NCBI RefSeq assembly: GCF_000407365.1
Contig: NZ_ASVU01000001.1
Coordinates: 248,001 to 312,000, forward strand
Direction of reading: 5' to 3'
Source: Enterococcus asini ATCC 700915
GTDB taxonomy: Bacteria; Bacillota; Bacilli; Lactobacillales; Enterococcaceae
Length of the DNA stretch: 64,000 nt
Every line of letters begins with the position of its first letter. The first letter of the stretch is position 1. The notes under the pieces are model-generated. The model was not told the DNA's origin. It worked only from the letters and a program-made list of their open reading frames with translations, and searched no databases. The position numbers and the translations under genes were made by a program. Shown piece by piece: positions 43,131 to 52,711 of this stretch.

Positions 43131-43970
43131 ATGCAATATGTCAATCCGCAAACATTTAACCCTGAAATTTTGTATTTATTCGATCCTTGGAACAAAGGCC
43201 AGCATGCCAATGAATTACACAGCCACGACTTCCTAGAGATCAGTATCATCTTAGAAGGAGAAGTCATGTATCAGTTTGGCAAAGAAAAACCGGTGAACCT
43301 CCATGCCGGAGACCTACTTTTATTCAACCCAGGGGTCTTGCATCGTGAATGGCAACCGGAAAACACCTGCTCCCATCAACTTCACATCGGGCTTAGAAAC
43401 ATTTCTTTAGACGGATTAAAGCGCAATTTCTTTCCCAATAAAGAACCCTTGCTAAACTTGGGACGCTACCAACACCAAGTCATCGATCAAGCCTGGGCCA
43501 CCATTCGAGAATTAAACTACGAGCAATTTGAATTCCAATTAATGCACAAGGGCCAAGTACTACAAATCCTCGCCTATATTTTGCGTGGCTTAAACGAAGC
43601 CCAAGATAGCGTCTATCCACAATTGTCCGCCAGTGAAAAGCGTCACCAGCAAATCGTCAATCAAACGATTTACTTCATTGAAAACCACTATGCCGAAGAG
43701 ATTACTTTGGAAAAACTAGCCCAAGACCACTTCGTCAGTCCCACTTACCTTTCCCGGATTTTCAAAGACGCGGTAGGTATGAGTCCGATTAACTATTTAA
43801 TCAAGATTCGCCTAACCCATGCCCGAGATCTTCTGAAAAAAGGCACCTACACCATTAAAGAAGTGGCGCAGCTGGTAGGCTATCAAGACGCCTATCACTT
43901 CAGTAAATCCTTTAAGAAACAGTACGGGAGCGCCCCTTCAGCTTTTGAGAAACAAGACGAAAGGAGCTAA
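43131..43970 (+). CDS. AraC-family transcriptional regulator with cupin sensor
   Basis: A 279-residue regulator. The N-terminal cupin-like domain (about residues 20-100; LHSHDFLEISIILEGEVMYQ) is expected to bind a sugar or other small ligand. The C-terminal pair of helix-turn-helix motifs (about 175-275; LAQDHFVSPTYLSRIFKDAV and IKEVAQLVGYQDAYHFSKSF) is typical of AraC/XylS. A GNAT gene follows 3 bases later, with its ribosome binding site inside this gene, so they are cotranscribed. No sugar transport or catabolic genes are adjacent, so the target is unknown. Confidence 0.93.
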   Translation: MQYVNPQTFNPEILYLFDPWNKGQHANELHSHDFLEISIILEGEVMYQFGKEKPVNLHAGDLLLFNPGVLHREWQPENTCSHQLHIGLRNISLDGLKRNFFPNKEPLLNLGRYQHQVIDQAWATIRELNYEQFEFQLMHKGQVLQILAYILRGLNEAQDSVYPQLSASEKRHQQIVNQTIYFIENHYAEEITLEKLAQDHFVSPTYLSRIFKDAVGMSPINYLIKIRLTHARDLLKKGTYTIKEVAQLVGYQDAYHFSKSFKKQYGSAPSAFEKQDERS

Positions 43971-43973
43971 CAC

Positions 43974-44531
43974 ATGCTAGACAAAACTTTACCCTATATT
44001 GAATTTGAAATGAAACGACCAAATCAATTGCCCCTACCAAAATTTTCCCGGAAACTCCCCGCGGGCTTTCATCTAAAAGAGTATCAGCCCGGGGACGAGG
44101 CTAGCTGGTGTGCTGTGGAATATGCTGTGGGCGAATTCGACACGTTGGCAGAAGCCGCGGCTTATTTTGCCAAAACCTTCGCTCCTTATCCGGAAGAGCT
44201 GCCCCGGCGCATGGTCTTTATCACGGATAAAAGTGGGGAAATCGTCGCCACGTGTACAGCTTGGTGGGGGAAAAAAGACGAACCTTTATTGCACTGGTTA
44301 GCGGTGCATCCCAGCGCTCAAAAAAATGGACTAGCAACCTTTTTAGCCGTGGAGATCACCCGCAGGCTAGCCACCTTACATCCCGGGGAAGACCTCTTTC
44401 TTCACACGCAAACTTGGAGCTATCCCGCGATTTTTCTCTATGAAAAACTAGGCTATCAACTGCTGCCTGGCACCAAGGATTTCGAAAAAGGCCAAGCTCT
44501 CTTGGCACAACTGCGCCAAGCAAAGCGGTAG
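43974..44531 (+). CDS. GNAT-family N-acetyltransferase
   Basis: A 185-residue acetyltransferase. The acetyl-CoA fold is marked by EIVATCTAWW, LHWLAVHPSAQKNGLATFLA (pyrophosphate loop) and FLYEKLGYQLLPG at the C-terminus. The ATG follows GAAAGGAG located at the end of the AraC gene, indicating tight coupling. The acceptor substrate is unknown. Confidence 0.9.
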   Translation: MLDKTLPYIEFEMKRPNQLPLPKFSRKLPAGFHLKEYQPGDEASWCAVEYAVGEFDTLAEAAAYFAKTFAPYPEELPRRMVFITDKSGEIVATCTAWWGKKDEPLLHWLAVHPSAQKNGLATFLAVEITRRLATLHPGEDLFLHTQTWSYPAIFLYEKLGYQLLPGTKDFEKGQALLAQLRQAKR

Positions 44532-44616
44532 CTCACACCCTTGAAATCAGTCATCTGCAACGGTTTATGCTATACTAAAACCGAAGATTACATTTGACTA
44601 CAAGGAGCCAAGAAAA

Positions 44617-45306
44617 ATGAAAAAAGCAGAGGAAATGTACGCTTATGCCCGCAATCACAAGCTGGGTTTCAACCTCACCCCGATTATCGGCGGTTGGTTG
44701 CAAAAAAAACATTTTAAACTAATCGAAGACGCGCTAGGAAAAGACGAAGAGGCATTGGTTACCTTTATCGGCCGGCATCATCCGGAAGACCGGGAAAATT
44801 TCCAACAATACGAAGGAGAATCCGCCGCCGATTTTCGAGATCGAGTGCAATCCAGCCAGACGAACAAGGTCCGCTACTTTAGCTGCAAAGGCTTCACCGC
44901 TTATGCCGTGACCAATTCCGGGCGCTTGATTTTTGCTCGCTGGGTACCTTTCCACAATGACTATAAGAGTTTACCTTTAAACAATATCAACACCATCAAT
45001 CCCAATACCCGGATTATTTGGGGCTCTTTGCGAATCGAAAGTTTCCGGGAAGTCTTCAGTATCTTCTGGACTAAACGGGTAGTTTTTGCCATTGCTAAAC
45101 TCTTAGAAGACAGCAAAAGCGACTTACAAGACGGGCTTATGGATGGGATCACTACCGCCAATCGGCAAAAGGTTACTAACCCAAGCGCTCCCTTGACCAC
45201 GGAGACCAACTATGACAAACTCAAAGAACGAAAAAAAGCGTTGGAAGACGGTTTGATTTCCCAAGAAGAATACGACGAATACAAAGACAAATTCTTAAAT
45301 CATTAA
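44617..45306 (+). CDS. PH-domain-like protein with C-terminal SHOCT segment
   Basis: A 229-residue cytosolic protein. The middle (about residues 85-165; KVRYFSCKGFTAYAVTNSGR ... FARWVP) resembles bacterial PH/YdjM-type beta domains, and the last 30 residues (KLKERKKALEDGLISQEEYD then EYKDKFL) form a SHOCT motif, an oligomerisation helix pair found at the ends of many small proteins. An extended -10 (TGCTATACT) lies upstream and a terminator directly downstream. The molecular role is unknown. Confidence 0.75.
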   Translation: MKKAEEMYAYARNHKLGFNLTPIIGGWLQKKHFKLIEDALGKDEEALVTFIGRHHPEDRENFQQYEGESAADFRDRVQSSQTNKVRYFSCKGFTAYAVTNSGRLIFARWVPFHNDYKSLPLNNINTINPNTRIIWGSLRIESFREVFSIFWTKRVVFAIAKLLEDSKSDLQDGLMDGITTANRQKVTNPSAPLTTETNYDKLKERKKALEDGLISQEEYDEYKDKFLNH

Positions 45307-45307
45307 T

Positions 45308-45347
45308 AAAAAAAACGGAAGCCTTAAAGTAGGCCTCCGTTTTTTTT
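45308..45347. terminator. Bidirectional terminator between PH-domain gene and mgtE
   Basis: AAAAAAACGGAAGCCT / AGGCCTCCGTTTTTTT with a 6-base loop and flanking homopolymer runs. Confidence 0.88.
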
Positions 45348-45350
45348 GAT

Positions 45351-46730
45351 TCACGTACCGATAAACTGTTGCATAAAGAGACTGGCGATATTGAAATAAA
45401 TCAACACCGAGGTCAAATCACTTAACGTGGTAATAAAAGGGCCACTGGCTACAGCCGGGTCAAAGCCCAACTTATCCATTAACATGGGAATCAAGCTCCC
45501 CGCTAGATTTGCCACGGTAATGGCAAACATCATGGCAATCCCGATAACAAAACCCAAAGTAGGATTGCCTTTCCAGATCGAAACGATGGCAAAAATCGTC
45601 AACCCAGTAATCGCTCCGGTAATGAGCCCGGTTAAGATTTCCCCCATGACCGTTCCCAAAAACGAACGCTCTTTGTCCTCGGTCATAGCCAAGCGACGCA
45701 CGGCCACCGCCAAAGACTGGGTGCCGGCATTCCCCGCTGTCCCGGTAATCAAAGAGATAAAGACCGCTAAAATCGAGGCCTCACTAACTAACTCCTCGTA
45801 ATGACTGATTAAGCTAGCCGTAGCCATCCCCAAAAAGAGCAACGTAATCAACCAAGGTAGACGACTCATGGCTGAACGCATGGGATTTTCCGAGACCTCT
45901 TCCACGTTGACCCCGGCCAAACCGGAGTAGTCGCTAGCCGCTTCATCATCGATAACGTCGATGATATCATCGACGGTGACAATCCCTAGCAGGTGCTCAT
46001 CATAATCCGTTACCGGCAACGCCAGAAAGTCGTAATCCCGGAAAGTCTGAGCCACGTCTTCTTGGTCATCACCCACATGGACGGAAATAACCCGTTCGCT
46101 TAAAATATCCGCAATCATCACATCGTCATCATTAATGATCAAATCCCGCAAAGAAATAACCCCGACCAAATGATTGGCCTGGTCCACTACATAAATATAG
46201 TAAATCGTTTCCGCCGCAGTCGCTTCATTTTTCAAGACATACATAGCTGAACGCACGGTTTGATTGGCTACGATAGAGACGTACTCCGTGGTCATGATGG
46301 CCCCAGCGGTATCATCCTCATAATGAAGCAATTCCCGAATTTCCCGGGCAGACTCGTGGGGCATGATGCTCAAATACTTGGCGGTTTGCTTCTTATCCAA
46401 TGTATTCAGCAAATCCACCGCGTTATCCGTGTACATCTCTGCTAGCATATCCGCCGCATAGCCGGGCCGCATCTCGGACAAGTAGTCCGTCATGTGGATA
46501 TTGTCTTCTTCAATCACGTCAAACATATCTGCGATTTCTTTTGGCGACAAATAGGCATACATCTGACGCCGTTGCTCATCTGTGAGGGATTGGTAGAACT
46601 GACCTTGCTCAAAGATGTGAAGTTCCAAGAAAAGTTCCCGGAATTGCTTCATGTCATCTGCTGCCAAGGCCGCTTGCAATTGATCGAATTGCAGCTCTAG
46701 GGCTTCTTGATTTTCATCCAATCTGCTCAC
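45351..46730 (-). CDS. mgtE: Magnesium transporter MgtE
   Basis: A 459-residue Mg2+ channel/transporter. The cytosolic N domain (about 20-135) and two CBS domains (about 140-265; VSLRDLIINDDD and VTVDDIIDVIDDE) sense magnesium, and five transmembrane helices follow (about 285-455), with the pore-region sequences GTAGNAGTQSLAV and LAGSLIPMLMDKLGFDPAVAS. The listed GTG start has a weak site; a TTG three codons in (46721) is better spaced from GAGGTGA. It lies 21 bases after rluD and probably shares the relQ-nadK-rluD transcript. Confidence 0.95.
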   Translation of the reverse strand: MSRLDENQEALELQFDQLQAALAADDMKQFRELFLELHIFEQGQFYQSLTDEQRRQMYAYLSPKEIADMFDVIEEDNIHMTDYLSEMRPGYAADMLAEMYTDNAVDLLNTLDKKQTAKYLSIMPHESAREIRELLHYEDDTAGAIMTTEYVSIVANQTVRSAMYVLKNEATAAETIYYIYVVDQANHLVGVISLRDLIINDDDVMIADILSERVISVHVGDDQEDVAQTFRDYDFLALPVTDYDEHLLGIVTVDDIIDVIDDEAASDYSGLAGVNVEEVSENPMRSAMSRLPWLITLLFLGMATASLISHYEELVSEASILAVFISLITGTAGNAGTQSLAVAVRRLAMTEDKERSFLGTVMGEILTGLITGAITGLTIFAIVSIWKGNPTLGFVIGIAMMFAITVANLAGSLIPMLMDKLGFDPAVASGPFITTLSDLTSVLIYFNIASLFMQQFIGT

Positions 46731-46751
46731 CTCATTTCCATTTTTTGCTGG

Positions 46752-47666
46752 TTATCGTGTTTTATCGGAGGAAATCTGACTGACTAAGTGCTGAATATCC
46801 GCCGGTGGTTCTTGAATAAAGTGCAAAGGCTCCCCGGTAAAAGGATGGACAAAGGCCAACTCATAACAATGCAACGCTTGGCGCTGGATGCGGGCGGTAT
46901 CCCCACCGTACATATCGTCTCCTAACAAAGGACAACCGAGATCGGCAAAATGCACGCGAATCTGGTGAGTTCGCCCCGTATGTAAACGAATGTCCACCAA
47001 GGCCAATGATTCTGGCACGCTACGATAGTCCAGCCAATATTCCGTCTGGGCCACTTGCCCTGCCGGATCCACTTGCCGGCGCATTAAAGAATTGCGCTCT
47101 CTAGAAATCGGCCGATCGATTAATTCGTGCTCTTTTAAGCGACCTACATTGCCCCCGACTAACGCTTGGTACTTCTTTAAAAACTTATGGGCTCGCAATT
47201 GTTTATCCAGCTTCGCATGGGCAAAGCCGTGTTTCGCAAAAACCATTAAACCAGAAGTATCTCGATCCAAGCGAGTCACAATATGAATCACTTGGTCCAC
47301 ATAGCCTTGATCTTGGTAATAAGCTTTCACCCGATTAGCCAAAGTCCCCTGGGGGTGATACTGGGCAGGAATCGAGGCAATTCCTGCTGGCTTATTTACC
47401 ACTAGGACATGCTCGTCTTCATAGACGATGTCCACTGGTCCCGGAGTCGCTAGCATGGTTTCGTGTTCCTTTTCATCGGGAATTACAAAACTAACCCGAT
47501 CTCCTGGGCTCAAAGAAAAACGCACGGTGCGCTCTTCCTCATTTACCAAAATCTGGCCTCCTTGAAACTTAACCTTAGCCAACAGCCCTTTGGAAATCCC
47601 TTGCTCTTTTAGAAAACTGCGTAATAATTTGGGTTCTAGCCCCTGATAGTGGTATTCGAATCTCAT
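46752..47666 (-). CDS. rluD: RluA-family pseudouridine synthase (RluD-like)
   Basis: A 304-residue RNA pseudouridine synthase. The catalytic motif HIVTRLDRDTSGLMVFAKH contains the conserved Asp, and HTGRTHQIRVHFAD is the second family signature. An S4-like N-terminal region precedes it (about 1-75; ISKGLLAKVKFQGGQILVNE). It overlaps nadK by 4 bases (ATGA), as in the Bacillus yjbN-yjbO pair. The precise target U is not determinable; the RluD group modifies large-subunit rRNA. Confidence 0.93.
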   Translation of the reverse strand: MRFEYHYQGLEPKLLRSFLKEQGISKGLLAKVKFQGGQILVNEEERTVRFSLSPGDRVSFVIPDEKEHETMLATPGPVDIVYEDEHVLVVNKPAGIASIPAQYHPQGTLANRVKAYYQDQGYVDQVIHIVTRLDRDTSGLMVFAKHGFAHAKLDKQLRAHKFLKKYQALVGGNVGRLKEHELIDRPISRERNSLMRRQVDPAGQVAQTEYWLDYRSVPESLALVDIRLHTGRTHQIRVHFADLGCPLLGDDMYGGDTARIQRQALHCYELAFVHPFTGEPLHFIQEPPADIQHLVSQISSDKTR

Positions 47667-48475
47667 GACTTTTCAATATCTCCAATAAAGGCATCTTGTA
47701 CCCGATGCCAAAAATGCATGTGGCGATTGGATACAAACCGGATCCGCTCTTTGGCCACTCGGTAGTGTACCGCCGCCATCTGATCTTGGGGGATATCCAA
47801 CTGATCCACTGTAACAAAGTAATCCCCAGAAGGTTGTAACGCAATTTTCAACCAATCGTCTGCGGCAATCACCAAAGAAGAACCTAACGTTCGAAACAAG
47901 CGATTGTTTAAAGAGGCGATTTCTGCCAATTGCATGGCATTAATTGACGGATGAATCACCGCGCCTCCCACACTTTTGTTGTAAGCTGTGGAACCAGTGG
48001 GCGTAGACACGGAAAGACCATCCCCTCGGAAACGCTCAAAAAGCTCATCCCGGATATAGACATCCGCCACCATGGTGGTGTTGCCCCGCTTAATCGTGGA
48101 CTCGTTTAACGCTAAAAAGCGCCGTTCCGGTTGCCCATCCGTATAAGTAATGCGGACTTCCAATAAAGGATAACTGGTGCTCGTTAGCGTTTCGTCTCGA
48201 AGCTTTTGCACCATTTCTTCAATCTCATAGTCTCGCCAATCGGTATAAAACCCCAAATGACCGGTGTGCACCCCCATAAAGAGCACCTCTTCCAAGTGCT
48301 CACTATAGCGATGGAAGGCCGATAACAAGGTCCCGTCGCCCCCTACGGAAATCACCAAATTAGGCTGATCTTGGTCGATGGGGATATTGGCTTCTGCTAA
48401 TAAATGATACAACTGATTCAACACTCGTAGTGTCTGGGGCTCTTGATTGGCAACGATGGCTACCTTCAAGGTCAT
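47663..48475 (-). CDS. nadK: NAD kinase
   Basis: A 270-residue cytosolic kinase making NADP from NAD. The GGDGT motif is in LVISVGGDGTLLSAFHRYSE, and TPTGSTAYNKSVGGAVIHP forms the NAD-binding signature. Length is normal for Firmicutes. It overlaps both neighbours by 4 bases (relQ stop and rluD start), an operon seen across the Firmicutes. Confidence 0.97.
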   Translation of the reverse strand: MTLKVAIVANQEPQTLRVLNQLYHLLAEANIPIDQDQPNLVISVGGDGTLLSAFHRYSEHLEEVLFMGVHTGHLGFYTDWRDYEIEEMVQKLRDETLTSTSYPLLEVRITYTDGQPERRFLALNESTIKRGNTTMVADVYIRDELFERFRGDGLSVSTPTGSTAYNKSVGGAVIHPSINAMQLAEIASLNNRLFRTLGSSLVIAADDWLKIALQPSGDYFVTVDQLDIPQDQMAAVHYRVAKERIRFVSNRHMHFWHRVQDAFIGDIEKS

Positions 48476-49158
48476 TTGCCTTCCTCCTCAGACTGTTGCT
48501 CCTGATCCATAGACGCCAAGTAATAGCCGTCGTCGGATTTTCCGCGACCGTGGGCGAATAACCGCTGGGCCTCCTGGATTTCTTCTCGAATCTTCGACAT
48601 TTCTTCGTCTAGCTGGTAGGCTGCCTCAGCCGCTCGTTGCAAGCGATCCTTCATTTCTTCTGGGAATGCCCCTTGGTATTTATAATTCAATGAATGTTCA
48701 ATGGTCGCCCAAAAATTCATGGCCAATGTGCGAATCTGAATTTCTGCTAGAATTTTCTTCTCCCCACTGATCAACTGCACGGGATACTCGATTACCAAAT
48801 GATAGGAACGATAGCCACTTTCTTTTTTATTGGTGATATAATCCCGCTCGATTAAAACTTTCATATCCTTACGATTGCGAATAATTTGTACCACTTGATG
48901 AATGTCTTCAACAAATTGGCACATGATTCGCAGCCCGGCAATATCCGACATTTCCTCTTCTAAGCGTTCCATGGGAATGTGACGAATCTGACTTTTGGTA
49001 ATGATGCTTTCCACCGGCTTGACCCGGCCGGTGACAAATTCAATGGGTACATGACGATTTTGCTCCCGGTACTGTTTGCGAATACCCCGGAGCTTGACTT
49101 TTAATTCTGCGACGGTTTGTTCATAGGGTGCTAAAAAAAGATCCCAATCTCGTTTCAT
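48472..49158 (-). CDS. relQ: Small alarmone synthetase RelQ
   Basis: A 228-residue single-domain (p)ppGpp synthetase without the hydrolase and regulatory domains of RelA. The synthetase fold shows VTGRVKPVESIITK, DIAGLRIMCQFVEDI, GYRSYHLVIEYPV and AEIQIRTLAMNFWATIEHSL. A C-terminal helix supports tetramer formation in this family. It is the first gene of relQ-nadK-rluD-mgtE and divergent from the CYTH gene. Confidence 0.95.
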   Translation of the reverse strand: MKRDWDLFLAPYEQTVAELKVKLRGIRKQYREQNRHVPIEFVTGRVKPVESIITKSQIRHIPMERLEEEMSDIAGLRIMCQFVEDIHQVVQIIRNRKDMKVLIERDYITNKKESGYRSYHLVIEYPVQLISGEKKILAEIQIRTLAMNFWATIEHSLNYKYQGAFPEEMKDRLQRAAEAAYQLDEEMSKIREEIQEAQRLFAHGRGKSDDGYYLASMDQEQQSEEEGK

Positions 49159-49467
49159 CTTGATCCCTCGATTTCCCTGCGACCCTCTCAGGCCGTTCCT
49201 TACTGCAAAAAGACTTGGAACAAGGTATCTTATTGTCCTCAGCTATTTTGCATCCAACATTGATTTTACCATATTTTCCCTAATGATACGGCATGAAATC
49301 TCCGAAAGCAGTGTAAGCGTAAGGCACCGATTGCCTTTGCTCTCAGGTCGTTCTTTTCCAGCCGTTTTGTAAGAACCATGAAAACCTTCTGATATTCTTC
49401 ATTGTCAAAAAAAGCTTTCTATGTCACAATATACTAGCAGAAATTGCGCTAATAGGAGGCAAGAGCT
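49159..49467. other. Divergent promoter region between relQ and the CYTH gene
   Basis: About 309 bases without a gene. It should hold both promoters; TATACT near 49429 with AGGAGG downstream is a plausible -10 for the CYTH gene, but no strong -35 was seen. No clear operator palindrome or terminator was found. Confidence 0.4.
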
Positions 49468-50040
49468 ATGCCATCAAGAGAAATTGAATTCAAAACATTA
49501 TTGACCCCTGCTGAATTTCAATCAGTCGTCGCCCATTACCAACTGACTCCAGATCGTCGGAAAACCCAAACCAACTACTATTTTGATACTCAAAAACAGC
49601 AGTTGAAAAATCAGCACTGGGGCTTGCGCATTCGTACATATGCCGATTATGGCGAACAAACTTTAAAAGTCCCAGCCACGGATGGTGGTCTCTGGGAAAT
49701 CACCGATAAGCTGAGTTTACAAGAAGCTGCTACCTTAACCAAAAACGGCACCATTAAAGCACCGGGACAAGTTGCCACCAAACTGGCAACGATTGACGTA
49801 GCTCCTAGTGACTTACACCCTCTCGCCAGCCTCAAGACGGCTCGCTGGGAATTTGCCATTCCAGAAGGCCTCTTAGCACTGGATGAAAGTTGGTACGGCT
49901 CCCAACACGACTTTGAACTGGAATTGGAAGTCAAGGATCCCCTGCAAGGAAAAGAGGATTTTCATACGCTTTTACGCTCGCTAAATTTGAACTATCGGCC
50001 GGGAGAAAATAAAATTGCTCGGGCATTTAAGGAAAAATAA
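49468..50040 (+). CDS. CYTH-domain protein (YjbK-like)
   Basis: A 190-residue protein of the CYTH/triphosphate tunnel metalloenzyme superfamily. The ExExK signature appears as REIEFK near the N-terminus, and alternating charged residues (GLRIRTY, TLKVPA, FELELEVKD) line the predicted tunnel. It probably hydrolyses an inorganic or nucleoside triphosphate. In Firmicutes this gene sits beside relQ, as here, divergently. GGAGG precedes the ATG. Confidence 0.9.
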   Translation: MPSREIEFKTLLTPAEFQSVVAHYQLTPDRRKTQTNYYFDTQKQQLKNQHWGLRIRTYADYGEQTLKVPATDGGLWEITDKLSLQEAATLTKNGTIKAPGQVATKLATIDVAPSDLHPLASLKTARWEFAIPEGLLALDESWYGSQHDFELELEVKDPLQGKEDFHTLLRSLNLNYRPGENKIARAFKEK

Positions 50041-50151
50041 AGTCAGCGATAAAAAAACACAATGGTTTCTTTTTGCGTATGTTTCTGTTAGATTACTATT
50101 ATATAAAAGGTTTTGATTTGGGGAAGTCAAAGCAAAACGGGGGAGATACAA

Positions 50152-50778
50152 TTGATTGAGATCTATTTGTTCGTCAATCCAATCGGCTCCATCTGCCTGG
50201 AGACGGAAACGAAACTGCTGGATTTCATAGCCAACAGCGATAAAAAAATTCAATTTCGTGTGATTCCATTGGTCAATATGCAGACGATTCACCAGGTGAT
50301 GAAACGTCGTGGCATTGATGCAAAAGACATCGACGCTCGCAATAAATTATTTACCGATACATATTCTGCCGCCTTGGATTGCAAAGCGGTTCAGTTGCAA
50401 GGCAAAAAAACTGGGCGCAAGTTCATGATGCGTCTGCAGCAAGCCGTGGCTTGTGAGCAGATTCCTTATTCCCAAGAGTTGGTATGTGCCATCATCGATG
50501 AAGTCGGTGCTGATTTGGAGATGTTTCTTGAAGACCGACCATCGGCATTCGTCAAAGAGATGTTTCAAAATGACCAGGACACCGCCCGGGACATGGGCAT
50601 TACCCAGCATCCTTCCGAAGTGGTGTACAATTTTTCCAGCCACCGAGACTACGGGGTTCTTTTAGAAGGCGCCGCCTGTATTAGTGATTTGCCGAAGCTC
50701 TGTCAAAGCGATGCCTATCGCTTACCGCTTTTCCAGCTAGCAAGTCACGTAGCAAAACCAAAAAAACAGCAACTATAA
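50152..50778 (+). CDS. spxH: DsbA-like adaptor protein SpxH (YjbH)
   Basis: A 208-residue thioredoxin-fold protein of the ClpXP adaptor family that presents Spx for degradation. The best start is TTG at 50152, after GGGGGAG; the N-terminus then reads IEIYLFVNPIGSICLETE. Where other members have a CxxC-type site after NP, only one Cys remains (GSICL), which argues against an oxidoreductase role. The spx, mecA, coiA and pepF genes lie just downstream on the other strand, as in the conserved Firmicute block. Confidence 0.85.
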   Translation: MIEIYLFVNPIGSICLETETKLLDFIANSDKKIQFRVIPLVNMQTIHQVMKRRGIDAKDIDARNKLFTDTYSAALDCKAVQLQGKKTGRKFMMRLQQAVACEQIPYSQELVCAIIDEVGADLEMFLEDRPSAFVKEMFQNDQDTARDMGITQHPSEVVYNFSSHRDYGVLLEGAACISDLPKLCQSDAYRLPLFQLASHVAKPKKQQL

Positions 50779-50810
50779 AAGAGGTTGGGCAATTGCCCAA
50801 CCTCTTTTAT
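50775..50810. terminator. Bidirectional terminator between spxH and pepF
   Basis: A perfect palindrome of 36 bases centred on GGGCAATTGCCC, with arms AAAAGAGGTT / AACCTCTTTT. The same AGAGGTTGGG arm is used in the nrdH-nrdE terminator. Confidence 0.9.
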
Positions 50811-50834
50811 CTTTCTCAAATCACTGTACAAGTT

Positions 50835-52652
50835 TTATTTGCCAAGTTCTGTTAATAAAGCTTCCAACTCGTCTAAGCGTGCGGCGAAGACCTTCATCGC
50901 TTCTTCTAAATAGTCTGGCTTGGTCATATCCACGCCGGCCTTTTTCATTACTTCGATTGGATAATCACTAGAACCAGCCTTTAAGTAGTTCAAATAGTTT
51001 TCCAAAGCTTGGGGTTCTTCGGCTAAGATTTTCTTAGACAAAGCCGACGCCGCAGAAAAACCGGTGGCGTATTGGAAAACGTAGTAATTATAGTAGAAAT
51101 GCGGAATCCGTGACCATTCCAATTTGATTTCATCATCGTAAGTCACCGCTTCTCCATAATACTTCGCATTTAGCTTCCCGTAATTTTCGCTTAAGTATTC
51201 TGCCGTTAAAGGAACTCCCGCAGCATCTTCTTCATGAATGAAGTGCTCGAATTCGGCAAATTGCGTTTGACGGAAAATAGTTCCCTTAAAGCCATCCAAG
51301 TAATGGTTCAAGACGTAGGCCCGCACTAGTGGATCTTTTTCTGTCTCTAACAAGTACTCGGTTAAGATATTTTCATTGGTTGTCGAAGCAATTTCCGCTA
51401 GAAAAATCGAATAGTCCCCATAAACATAAGGCTGATTGTTCCGAGTGAAATAGCTGTGGACACTGTGCCCCATTTCATGAACCAAAGTAAACAATTGATC
51501 CAAAGTATCATGCCAGTTCAAAAGAATGTAAGGAGCAGTATCATAGGCCCCAGAAGAATAAGCCCCACTGCGTTTGCCTTTGTTTTCCACCACGTCGATC
51601 CACCGGCTGGAAAAAGCTTCTGCCACTACTTCTTGGTACTCATCTCCTAAAGGCGTCAACGCTTCTTTCGCCTTCGCCACGGCTTCTTCATAGGTGTATT
51701 GAATCGGTGCTTCCCCCACCAGTGGCGTGTACATATCATACATATGCAGCTCTTCTAGGCCCAACAGTCGCTTGCGCAACGCAACATAGCGATGCAACAG
51801 CGGCAAGTTCCGATTGACTACCGCTACTAACGTGTCATAGACGCTTTCTGGAATGTGATTGCCACTTAACGCCGCAGCCCGAGCAGAGTCAAAGTGTCGA
51901 ACTTTTGCCCGGTAGTTGTGGGTTTTCACATTGGTAGATAAGGTCTGAGCAAAGGTATTGCGGAATTGTTCGTAGACTTGATACAGCCCTTCATAGGCTG
52001 CTTGTCGTACAGTACGATCCGTGCTTTCCATCAATTGACCGTACACACCATGGGACAGTTGAATGTGCTCTCCTTGACTGTCAGTAATCACCGGGAAGAC
52101 CAAGTCCGCATTGTTCAATACGGCAAAAGTATTGCTAGCCGCACCAAAAATTTCTCCGGCTCCCGCTAATAATGCCTCTTGTTCCGCCGGTAAAGTATGA
52201 GGCCGATTGTCTAACATCTGTTGAATGTAATGACGGTACTCTGCCAGTTTTGGTGCCTCTTCAAAATAAGCAGCAATCTGCTCGTCTGACAATGTCAATA
52301 ACTCCGGTTCGAACCAAGCCAACGCTTCACTGGCTTCCGCTAACAGGCTAGAAGCCCGGGCATAAAGCCCTTGATATTGGGTATTCCCCGTGTCTTGGTC
52401 GTTTTTCAAATGGGAGTAGACGTACAGTGTTTCCAACTGACGATAGACCGCCAAAATTCCCTCTAAGGCTTGTAAGAACGTAGTGGCTCCCTCGTGCAGC
52501 GTTCCTTGATAGCCAGCAACTTCTTTCACTGCCACTTTGACGTCTTCAAACGCTTGATCAAAGGCGGCATCGTCAGGAAAAATCGTCGTTAAATCCCAGG
52601 TCAATTCTTCTGGCAAAGCCTCGCGATTTGGTAATTGTTTTGTTTCACTCAT
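50835..52652 (-). CDS. pepF: Oligoendopeptidase F
   Basis: A 605-residue cytosolic zinc metallopeptidase of family M3 that cleaves short peptides. The zinc-binding HEMGHSVHSYF is near residue 392, with the third ligand Glu in FLAEIASTTNE. The N-terminal helical region is complete. Length is standard. It follows coiA on the minus strand after 59 bases and ends at a shared terminator. Confidence 0.97.
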   Translation of the reverse strand: MSETKQLPNREALPEELTWDLTTIFPDDAAFDQAFEDVKVAVKEVAGYQGTLHEGATTFLQALEGILAVYRQLETLYVYSHLKNDQDTGNTQYQGLYARASSLLAEASEALAWFEPELLTLSDEQIAAYFEEAPKLAEYRHYIQQMLDNRPHTLPAEQEALLAGAGEIFGAASNTFAVLNNADLVFPVITDSQGEHIQLSHGVYGQLMESTDRTVRQAAYEGLYQVYEQFRNTFAQTLSTNVKTHNYRAKVRHFDSARAAALSGNHIPESVYDTLVAVVNRNLPLLHRYVALRKRLLGLEELHMYDMYTPLVGEAPIQYTYEEAVAKAKEALTPLGDEYQEVVAEAFSSRWIDVVENKGKRSGAYSSGAYDTAPYILLNWHDTLDQLFTLVHEMGHSVHSYFTRNNQPYVYGDYSIFLAEIASTTNENILTEYLLETEKDPLVRAYVLNHYLDGFKGTIFRQTQFAEFEHFIHEEDAAGVPLTAEYLSENYGKLNAKYYGEAVTYDDEIKLEWSRIPHFYYNYYVFQYATGFSAASALSKKILAEEPQALENYLNYLKAGSSDYPIEVMKKAGVDMTKPDYLEEAMKVFAARLDELEALLTELGK

Positions 52653-52711
52653 CTGAACTCTCCTCTACGCTAGATTCTAATTGCGGTTCTTTCTCTATGG
52701 TATCACAGTCT

